In this document: in pieces, positions 57,797 through 64,000 of the stretch
Layout: each line of letters opens with the position of its first letter
Position numbering within the stretch: position 1 is the stretch's first letter
NCBI GenBank assembly: GCA_002733765.1
Contig: NVWU01000006.1
Location: 208,451 to 272,450 of the forward strand
Source: Colwellia sp.
GTDB lineage: Bacteria > Pseudomonadota > Gammaproteobacteria > Enterobacterales > Alteromonadaceae
DNA: 64,000 nucleotides
Reading direction: 5' to 3'
Notes under the pieces: model-generated
Told to the model about the DNA's origin: nothing
The model's input: the letters and a program-made list of their open reading frames with translations, nothing else
Database searches by the model: none
Translations under genes and position numbers: made by a program

Positions 57797-59287
57797 TTAA
57801 ACGACTAGTTTTATATCATTGTTATTGATAAGTTCATCCATATTACTTTCATCTAGGTTTAACTGGCGCAAAGTATCTGTTAATGCAGTTCGTAAACCTT
57901 CTTCAATAACAGGATGATAAAAAGGCATAGTGAGCATTTTTTGAATTGTCAGCTGTTGTTGTTTAGCCCAAGCAAGTAGGTGACCAATATGCTCAGCAGC
58001 AGGACCAAACATTTCAGCGCCTAAAAATTCACCTGAATTTTTATCGGCATAAATTTTAAGAATGCCTTTGTTTTTCCCCATAACGCGGCTTCGCCCTTGT
58101 CCTTCAAAATTGACTTGGCCTGTTACATAACTTGTTTCATCTAAATCACTATATAAGTGCTTCACTTGCGTTAAATTTAACCCAACATTAGCCACTTGTG
58201 GCTCAGTGAAAACTACAGATAACGGTGCTCGCCTTTGTCCGTTTACAATAATAGGATAACTGCCCGCATTACTACCGGCAACTTTGCCATCATCCGCAGC
58301 TTCATGTAATAACGTTAAGGTATTATTCGCATCACCAGCAACAAAGATATGATCGACAGAGGTTTGCAGGGTTAACTCATCAAATACTGGACTGTGTTTT
58401 TCATCAAGTATAATACTGGTATTTGCTAACGCTAATTTATCAACATTCGCTTTACGGCCAGTAGCCGCTAATATATATTGAAATAACTCAACAACTGGCT
58501 GCCCTGCTTTATCAAGGTAGTGCACTTCAACACCGTTTGCTTTTTCTGTGGTACTGATAACCTGTGCTTTAGCATCAAAGTAAAACTCTTCATTAAAAGT
58601 ATTCTCAGCATAGCGTCTCATGTCTTCATCGTGCAGGTTAGCGACAGAGCCACTTCGACCAAAAACTTTGACGACTACACCCAATCGGCTTAGTGCTTGG
58701 CCTAACTCTAAGCCAATAACACCAGGGCCAAATACGGCGATAGATTTTGGTAAGTCACTGAGTTCAAACAAACTGTCATTCGTCAATAAACGACTCCCTG
58801 CAAACGCTAACAATTGAGGAAAGTCAGGTCTGGAACCTGTTGCAATAACAATACGTTTAGCGATTACTTGGGTATGATCATCGATAAGTAAAGTATGCTC
58901 ATCTTGAAATTTGGCAAAACCTCTAATTTTATGCTTTTCTTCAAAATTATCTACCGACTCAAGTACAAAACCAACAAACCGATCACGCTCAGTTTGTACG
59001 CGTTTCAATACTGCTTTTCCATCAACATTTACTCTATCAACACTAATGCCAAATAACTCGGTTTGACTCGCATGATAGGCCGCATCACCCGCCGCAATTA
59101 ACAATTTGCTTGGCATACAACCTACACGTGCACAGGTAGTTCCGTATGAACCACCTTCAATTAATAAAACCTTATCAGTATGTTTTATTGCCGCGCGATA
59201 AGCGCCCATACCCGCAGTACCTGTACCAATAATGGCCACATCAACATTTATTACTTTCATTGTTTTTATTACCTTTGTTGCTTTCAT
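57797..59287 (-). CDS. Dihydrolipoyl dehydrogenase-like flavoprotein
   Basis: A pyridine nucleotide-disulfide oxidoreductase with FAD and an active-site disulfide. [16 protein letters not shown] binds FAD. The redox motif is [16 protein letters not shown] (CxxxxC). [18 protein letters not shown] binds NAD(P)[17 protein letters not shown] closes the FAD site, and [12 protein letters not shown] carries the C-terminal His-Glu pair. No E1/E2 genes are nearby, so it is probably not part of a 2-oxoacid complex. A start at 59287 follows AGGA, while Met at 59260 follows AAAGG; the earliest (59338) would overlap the glutaredoxin gene. Confidence 0.9.
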   Translation of the reverse strand: MKATKVIKTMKVINVDVAIIGTGTAGMGAYRAAIKHTDKVLLIEGGSYGTTCARVGCMPSKLLIAAGDAAYHASQTELFGISVDRVNVDGKAVLKRVQTERDRFVGFVLESVDNFEEKHKIRGFAKFQDEHTLLIDDHTQVIAKRIVIATGSRPDFPQLLAFAGSRLLTNDSLFELSDLPKSIAVFGPGVIGLELGQALSRLGVVVKVFGRSGSVANLHDEDMRRYAENTFNEEFYFDAKAQVISTTEKANGVEVHYLDKAGQPVVELFQYILAATGRKANVDKLALANTSIILDEKHSPVFDELTLQTSVDHIFVAGDANNTLTLLHEAADDGKVAGSNAGSYPIIVNGQRRAPLSVVFTEPQVANVGLNLTQVKHLYSDLDETSYVTGQVNFEGQGRSRVMGKNKGILKIYADKNSGEFLGAEMFGPAAEHIGHLLAWAKQQQLTIQKMLTMPFYHPVIEEGLRTALTDTLRQLNLDESNMDELINNNDIKLVV

Positions 59288-59306
59288 TAGAGAAGTCCTG
59301 TTCAAA

Positions 59307-59600
59307 CTATGCCATTCGGGTAAGGCGAAACAATTCATGTTGCTGCTGCGCTAAGTAATGAATGATATCATCAGATTCATACAACCACTGAGTTTCACCA
59401 TTTGCCTCATCAATACGTAAGCAAGGTACCTGTGTTTTCTTACCACCTTGTTGCAGATCTATCCGGTGCTGATGATTTAATTGAATATTGCGTAACTCTA
59501 CCTCCACTTTTAATTCATCAATACTGCTGCGTGTTTTAGCACAAAAAGGACAGCTGTCGTAATGATAAAGCACTAATGTTGTTGATTGTGATCTTGTCAT
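59307..59600 (-). CDS. Glutaredoxin-like protein
   Basis: A 97-aa thiol-transfer protein with the active site CPFC in [16 protein letters not shown], a TQVPCLRID cis-Pro segment and a C-terminal [13 protein letters not shown] helix that matches the glutathione-binding end of glutaredoxins. It is the first gene of the redox operon, 19 bp before the Lpd-like gene. A role as electron partner of that flavoprotein is inference. Confidence 0.9.
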   Translation of the reverse strand: MTRSQSTTLVLYHYDSCPFCAKTRSSIDELKVEVELRNIQLNHQHRIDLQQGGKKTQVPCLRIDEANGETQWLYESDDIIHYLAQQQHELFRLTRMA

Positions 59601-59863
59601 GAAATATTCCTCTCAATGTTAATACTATTATTTAAAAATATAGTCATCCCCTTAGGGATAACGATTGCCGATATAATATAAGCAATCACCAAACTACAAA
59701 GGCAACCAAACGTCTACATATTGAAACCATTTAAATATTCACAGCCTTACAGCATAAAAGTTTTAAAAAAAAGCGTTATTACCTAATGAAAAAATGATAA
59801 CAACGCAAGGGGGGAAATAGGTACTACTTACTTTTTAACACGTTGTTAACTACTCACCCCTAA

Positions 59864-60244
59864 CGCTATACGCAGTCTGGTAATTTACCTAAAACGCCTC
59901 AGCAAGTTGCAGAGCATAACTGTATTATTGACAGTAACTTTAGCATTGGTAAACGATGGCCCCTCATATCTCCCCAAGGAAAAACTGAGTCTATTAATGT
60001 TCAGTCAATTGTCGCGGTAAATAGTCCACAAGCCGTGCGAGAAATTGCTATTGCTGGCGGTGGTATTGCCATGACACCCGACTTTATTGTTAAAGATGCA
60101 ATAAACGATGGTAGATTAATACCAATACTTCCTGATTATACAACCTTAGAATTTGGTCTTTTCGCAATTTACCCTCACCGTAAATATGTTGCAAAAAAAG
60201 TAAGGTGCTTTATTGATTTTGCTTTAGCGCAATGGTCTAAATAA
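59864..60244 (+). pseudogene. LysR-family regulator, N-terminally truncated
   Basis: An open frame of 127 codons encodes only the second part of a LysR effector domain: GNLPKTPQQVAEHNCI at the start, GGGIAMTPDFIVKDAINDGR and the C-terminal FIDFALAQW. The DNA-binding helix-turn-helix is absent, and a stop lies directly before the fragment. It begins right after a TLYA-like trace in another frame, as if a deletion had joined the pieces. It is divergent from the glutaredoxin gene and could be the lost regulator of that operon. Confidence 0.75.
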
Positions 60245-60248
60245 GCAA

Positions 60249-60476
60249 TCAATGTTTATCCATATCAATTTTTTGGCAAATATAATATATGACCGTTCCA
60301 CTTGAAAAAGCATTATTCAGCTGAAATTTAAAATGAGCAACACAAGAAAATAGTAAAGAATATCCATCAAAAAAATTAACATTATTCGTTGTAATACCAA
60401 CTTTAGCATCAAACGGTGAGTTTCCAGAAAGCATAAATAAATGTCTATTAACGTAAAATTTCATCCCCAAAAACAA
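60249..60476 (-). CDS. Hypothetical small protein, 75 aa (doubtful)
   Basis: An ATG-initiated frame with moderately protein-like composition (for example FYVNRHLFMLSGNSPFDAKV and VNFFDGYSLLFSCVAHFKF). No family recognised, no good ribosome binding site and no context support. It may be a chance frame or another remnant in this decayed region. Confidence 0.25.
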   Translation of the reverse strand: MFLGMKFYVNRHLFMLSGNSPFDAKVGITTNNVNFFDGYSLLFSCVAHFKFQLNNAFSSGTVIYYICQKIDMDKH

Positions 60477-60479
60477 TAG

Positions 60480-60491
60480 ATAACATGTTAA
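60480..60491. promoter_or_regulatory. Candidate MarR-type operator upstream of the HpaR-like gene
   Basis: ATAACATGTTAA contains the palindrome TAACATGTTA and matches TTAAC-N2-GTTAA in 11 of 12 positions. Two exact copies of that layout occur upstream of the TRAP operon at 62406 and 62421. Confidence 0.45.
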
Positions 60492-60592
60492 CCACCAAGC
60501 CAGCTATTTATTTAATATATTAATAATCTAAGCGAGATGTAGTATACTTGCCAAAATATATATTTTTTACTATATCAATAAAAAATATTATG

Positions 60593-60621
60593 GGTTAAAT
60601 AACACTTGCTTTTATTTAACC
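60593..60621. promoter_or_regulatory. 10-bp inverted repeat just upstream of the HpaR-like gene
   Basis: GGTTAAATAA (60593-60602) and TTATTTAACC (60612-60621) are perfect arms with a 9-bp loop, ending 27 bp before the start codon. This is a likely autoregulatory operator. Confidence 0.5.
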
Positions 60622-60648
60622 TTTACAACGATAGGAATATGCTCAGTA

Positions 60649-61071
60649 ATGCGTAAATTTGACGATTCTCTCCCATTAAAACTATTAAAAGCCCGTGAAG
60701 CTGCTCTAAATCATTTTCGCCCTCTTTTGAAAGAAATATCATTAACTGAGCAACAATGGCGGATCATCCGTGCTTTAAATGAGTTTGGTGCTTTAGAATC
60801 AAAACAATTAGCTGAATGTTGCTGTATTCTTAGCCCTAGTTTAACTGGCATTATCACACGATTAGAACAGCAAAATTTTATTCAGCGTCAAAAATCTAAT
60901 GAAGATAAACGTCGTGTTTTACTTAGTTTAACTGATCATGCCCAAAAAGTTTTTGATGAGATTAGTCCACGTTTCGAAGAACGTTACCGTAAGATGACCG
61001 AACAATTTGGTCAGGAAAAAATGGATGAGTTCAAAGAGTTGCTTGAATTAATGGCTGAAGTAAAACCTTAA
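60649..61071 (+). CDS. hpaR: MarR-family regulator, HpaR-like
   Basis: A 140-aa winged-helix repressor. It begins FDDSLPLKLLKAREAALNHF, closely like HpaR of homoprotocatechuate catabolism, with EQQWRIIRALNE, ESKQLAECCCILSPSLTGII (recognition helix) and NEDKRRVLLSLTD (wing). HpaR responds to aromatic acids. No hpa catabolic gene lies in the window, but the MFS and TRAP transporters follow on the same strand, so control of uptake or efflux of an aromatic or organic acid is likely. The three adjacent Cys (CCC) are unusual and may be redox-sensitive. Confidence 0.85.
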   Translation: MRKFDDSLPLKLLKAREAALNHFRPLLKEISLTEQQWRIIRALNEFGALESKQLAECCCILSPSLTGIITRLEQQNFIQRQKSNEDKRRVLLSLTDHAQKVFDEISPRFEERYRKMTEQFGQEKMDEFKELLELMAEVKP

Positions 61072-61150
61072 TTTTTAATTAAAAGTTCATTTATTTACTA
61101 TTTATTTTTACTAAAAACAAAGAGTAAATGCTAACTCATTAACTTCACTT

Positions 61151-62350
61151 ATGACAATTCATACCAACAATAAAAAACCTTCATTAATGTTGCTTATTGT
61201 TATTGCCATGACTAGCCCTTTGGCATTAAATTTATTCATTCCCGCAATGCCCTCCGCAGTAATCGCTCTGCATACTGATATTGCAACGATGCAATTAACC
61301 TATAGCTTTTTTTTATTAACGTTAGCTTTCGGGCAATTAATATCTGGCCCTTTGGCTGATTATTTTGGTCGTTATCCGGTGTTAGTGACAGGCTTAATCA
61401 TTCACTTTTTTGGCTGTATTTTTGCAACATTAGCCGATGATATTAATTTATTAATCGCAGCCCGAGTATTGCAAGCATTAGGTGGTAGTGCATGTATGTC
61501 AATGGCACGAACAATGACCTTAGATCTCTATGGTCGTGAAAAGTCAGCCAGTAAAATGAGCTATTTAGTGATGGCGATAGCATTATCTCAAACCCTTGCT
61601 CCAACATTAGGTGGTTATATTAACTTATACTTCAACTGGCAAGCTATATTCATAATTTCGTCTTCAATTGCTTTTGGTGTTTGCTTGTTAGCCATTAAAC
61701 AATTAACAGAAACCTGTCCTCAAAAAAGTACTAGTTTAAAAGTAAACCAAGTCTTACATCAATATTCACAGGTATTAAAGTCAAATCAATATATCGGCTA
61801 TGCTTTATCCAGCACTTTCATTGCTTGTGCCTTCTACCTTTTTATCGGCAGCGCTCCCTATATTGTTGTTCATCATTTAGGTGGGAATTCAGCTGATTTT
61901 GGTAATTGGTTTTTAATAGTTGCTCTTGCCTTTATGCTGGGTAGCCTTTGCTCTAGCGTATTAACAAAACGTATTACCATAAACACCATGATATCCATTG
62001 GTCATACTATATCCTTGTTCGGAGCATCTATTTTATTACTGCTCAACTATGATGAACAATTAAATTATTTCAGTTTATTCATACCAATGTCCCTACTAAC
62101 TTTTGGCCGAGGCCTGAGTCAACCAAGTGCTCAATCAGCAGCCATTGCTTGTGCTTTATCTAGGGCAGGAACTGCCTCTGGCTTGTTAGGGTTTATACAG
62201 TTAATCATTGGTGCTTCTATCGCACAATTAGTCCCTCTAGTGATGGAATACAATATAAAAACATTATTTTTTATTATTTTCCTAGCCCCTGTTTTTGCAT
62301 TAATTAGCCATTATCTCACGGTTAAAAACAAGTCATTTACCTCTTTTTAA
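61151..62350 (+). CDS. MFS transporter, Bcr/CflA-type drug/H+ antiporter
   Basis: A 399-aa inner-membrane protein with about 12 hydrophobic segments. GQLISGPLADYFGRYPVLVTG is the family loop 2-3 motif, and LMLLIVIAMTSPLALNLFIP, with the conserved membrane-embedded region, fits the Bcr/CflA class. It lies 79 bp after the HpaR-like gene, so they may form one unit. The substrate is not predictable. Confidence 0.9.
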   Translation: MTIHTNNKKPSLMLLIVIAMTSPLALNLFIPAMPSAVIALHTDIATMQLTYSFFLLTLAFGQLISGPLADYFGRYPVLVTGLIIHFFGCIFATLADDINLLIAARVLQALGGSACMSMARTMTLDLYGREKSASKMSYLVMAIALSQTLAPTLGGYINLYFNWQAIFIISSSIAFGVCLLAIKQLTETCPQKSTSLKVNQVLHQYSQVLKSNQYIGYALSSTFIACAFYLFIGSAPYIVVHHLGGNSADFGNWFLIVALAFMLGSLCSSVLTKRITINTMISIGHTISLFGASILLLLNYDEQLNYFSLFIPMSLLTFGRGLSQPSAQSAAIACALSRAGTASGLLGFIQLIIGASIAQLVPLVMEYNIKTLFFIIFLAPVFALISHYLTVKNKSFTSF

Positions 62351-62895
62351 AAACTAATGATCAAAATAAATTGTTGACAATATAGTAAGGAAAAGTTAAT
62401 TATAGTTAACGTGTTAAATATTAACCCGTTAATTAACTGACTTAATCACTCAAAATTCACTTTCAATATTTTTAGAAACTAAACTATTCATATAAGTTAA
62501 TTATCATATTAACTAGTTGACAAGTAGCATCACAAAAGGCAATATTAGTTAACATATTAACTAGTGTTAGCTTAGCAGCAAGAACCAACAATATATCAGT
62601 CGAGTATTGTATCAGTACTAGTACTAAAGTTGGTCACCTGATATCAAAACAACACTGGCAAAAAGTGACTGGGTATATCAGAGTAGATATTGATTAAGGT
62701 TTAAAAGTAATCACTGGTGATAATAACCATAACGGTTTATCTGATGAACCAAACAATAAATTTTAGTAGAAAAACAATGTTCATTCACTGAAGTAATTGG
62801 AAACAATACTAGAATAAAATCATCAATTAATACAATGAGTAAACTTGATAATAATTATATAAAAACATAAAACATTTAGTTTAGGAGAATACACT
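62351..62895 (+). promoter_or_regulatory. Regulatory region upstream of the TRAP operon with repeated TTAAC/GTTAA dyads
   Basis: A 545-bp spacer without a gene. TTAAC-GT-GTTAA (62406-62417) and TTAAC-CC-GTTAA (62421-62432) are adjacent dyads. GTTAA-N8-TTAAC lies at 62496-62513 and GTTAA-N4-TTAAC at 62548-62561. The last two are each part of the 13-bp direct repeat CATATTAACTAGT (62505-62517, 62553-62565). A TTGACA box at 62374 could serve a promoter overlapping them. AGTACTAGTACT (62614-62625) is a further palindrome. Confidence 0.55.
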
Positions 62896-63912
62896 ATGAA
62901 TAAAGCACCTTTAATAAAAATAACTGCCGCATTAGGTTTTTGTGTCGCACTATCAGCATCTGCTGTTGCTGAGACTGTTTTACGTGTCGCCACTTGGTTG
63001 CCACCAGGGCATGCGATGAATGCAGAGATGTGGCCTACTTGGGGCAAATGGATTGAAGAAGCGACGGAAGGCCGAGTAAAAATCAAATTAGAATACGGCA
63101 TGGGTCATCCAAAAAGTATGTTTGATTTAGTCGAAGATGGTGTTGTGGATGCTAGCTTTAGTTATCACGGTTATGTGCCGGGTCGTTTTAAATTACCACA
63201 AATTGCAGAACAACCAGGTCTTGGCGTTAATGCAGAAGCGGCCTCAGTTGCCCTTTGGCGTGTACAAGAAAAATACTTTAATAAAGCGGATGAATTTGAA
63301 GGGTTAACGTTAGCAGCCATATTTACTCATGGTCCTGGTTATGTCCATACCATCAAACCAATCTCTACTTTAGCTGAATTAAAAGGCAAAAAAATTCGTA
63401 TCGGTGGCGGTATTCAAAGTGATTTAGGTAAACGTCTTGCAATAACACCCATCGCAGCACCTGGCTCTAAAGTATATGAAATGTTACAACAAGGCGTAAT
63501 TGACGGCGTATTTATGCCAATGGGTGAACAACAATCTCTACGTTTATATGAAGTCGCGCCTAATGTATTAGCCGTACCGGGTGGGATGTACCTAGGCAGT
63601 TTTTCAATTTTCATTAATCCTGATTTCTTAGCTAACTTACCTAAAAAAGATCGTGACGCCATCATGAGTGTTTCCGGTGAAAAGCTTTCAGCCATGGCAG
63701 GTAGCGCTTGGGATAATGCCGACGCTAAGGGCTTAACTTTCGCTAAAAGCAAAGGCGTTAAGGTTATTAGTAGTCAGCAATTAGGTGAAGAATTTAAGCA
63801 AATTAGTAAAGGCTTAGATGAAGAATGGATAGAAAGTGTAAAAAGTAAAGGTGTTGATGCTGAAGCTGCATTGAAAGAATTACGTGAAATCGCTCGAAGC
63901 CATGGTAAATAG
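62896..63912 (+). CDS. TRAP transporter substrate-binding protein (DctP family)
   Basis: A periplasmic solute receptor for a tripartite ATP-independent transporter. The 338-aa precursor has a signal peptide ending SAVAE. The mature protein has LRVATWLPPGHAMNAEMWPT, LKGKKIRIGGGIQSDLGK (the conserved arginine that binds the substrate carboxylate), VYEMLQQGVIDGVFMP and a DctP-type C-terminus. Ligands are usually organic acids. AGGAG lies 8 nt before the ATG. The small permease gene begins 11 bp after its stop. Confidence 0.93.
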   Translation: MNKAPLIKITAALGFCVALSASAVAETVLRVATWLPPGHAMNAEMWPTWGKWIEEATEGRVKIKLEYGMGHPKSMFDLVEDGVVDASFSYHGYVPGRFKLPQIAEQPGLGVNAEAASVALWRVQEKYFNKADEFEGLTLAAIFTHGPGYVHTIKPISTLAELKGKKIRIGGGIQSDLGKRLAITPIAAPGSKVYEMLQQGVIDGVFMPMGEQQSLRLYEVAPNVLAVPGGMYLGSFSIFINPDFLANLPKKDRDAIMSVSGEKLSAMAGSAWDNADAKGLTFAKSKGVKVISSQQLGEEFKQISKGLDEEWIESVKSKGVDAEAALKELREIARSHGK

Positions 63913-63923
63913 GGAGTTGTTGT

Positions 63924-64000
63924 ATGTCATTTAGTGCTTGGTTGTCAACGCACTACGAAGAAAAAGGGCTAGTCAAGTGGATAGCCTTTTTTCTAGAAGT
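63924..64000 (+). CDS. TRAP transporter small permease (DctQ-like), partial
   Basis: The ATG at 63924 follows GGGAG by about 8 nt and opens a frame that runs off the right edge (MSFSAWLSTHYEEKGLVKWI, then AFFLE). Position after a DctP gene is the usual place of the DctQ membrane subunit. Only 25 residues are visible, so this rests mostly on context. Confidence 0.6.
   Translation, partial: MSFSAWLSTHYEEKGLVKWIAFFLE

Overview
The window looks like chromosomal DNA from a cold-adapted marine gammaproteobacterium of the Alteromonadales, most like Colwellia. This rests on an AT-rich, Lys/Asn/Ile-rich coding style, the gene order of the cell-envelope cluster, the PEP-CTERM proteins and the repeat types. 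No database search was possible, so the genus is an inference.

Layout. (1) 1-13.9 kb: a gene running off the left edge, an aromatic/aspartate aminotransferase, a DEAD-box RNA helicase, two PEP-CTERM secreted proteins (3283 and 12833), a SWIM/SNF2 helicase, two diguanylate cyclases and a PhnA-family protein. (2) 13.9-35.7 kb, minus strand: the classic block tilS, accA, dnaE, rnhB, lpxB, lpxA, fabZ, lpxD, skp, bamA, rseP, dxr, cdsA, uppS, frr, pyrH, tsf, rpsB. It links translation, DNA replication, lipid A, fatty-acid, isoprenoid and outer-membrane biogenesis. (3) 36-49.9 kb: a DsbA-like protein, map, glnD, dapD, a class I fumarase, pabB, a Nudix hydrolase, sdaA, cysB, two uncharacterised genes and fadR. 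(4) 50-64 kb is accessory in character: a DoxX/bufferin-like/thioredoxin/YHS group, an AraC regulator, an OmpA-type lipoprotein followed by a broken small lipoprotein, an HIT protein, an IS110 remnant, a thiol-redox operon (glutaredoxin, Lpd-like flavoprotein, a 29-residue membrane peptide, a ChrR-type cupin, a DCC-family protein), a decayed LysR gene, an HpaR-like MarR regulator, a Bcr/CflA-type MFS exporter and the start of a TRAP transporter operon.

Most notable signals. Both PEP-CTERM genes carry a sigma-54-like -24/-12 element, and each has the same spaced motif (TGTCNGN5TTTACA) 62-63 bp upstream of it. This suggests one RpoN/enhancer-binding-protein regulon. The bufferin-like precursor (50803) sits directly beside DoxX without the MNIO (DUF692) and DUF2063 genes that normally accompany it, and a 9-bp tandem repeat lies in that junction. 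TTAAC/GTTAA dyads occur both upstream of the MarR gene and upstream of the TRAP operon, suggesting one operator family. There is also a MITE-like repeat (52082) with a shortened relative upstream of glnD (37555), a TAA-interrupted lipoprotein gene, and an IS110 fragment whose upstream side could hold a relic bridge-RNA region. I found no CRISPR array, tRNA, rRNA, prophage or complete insertion sequence.
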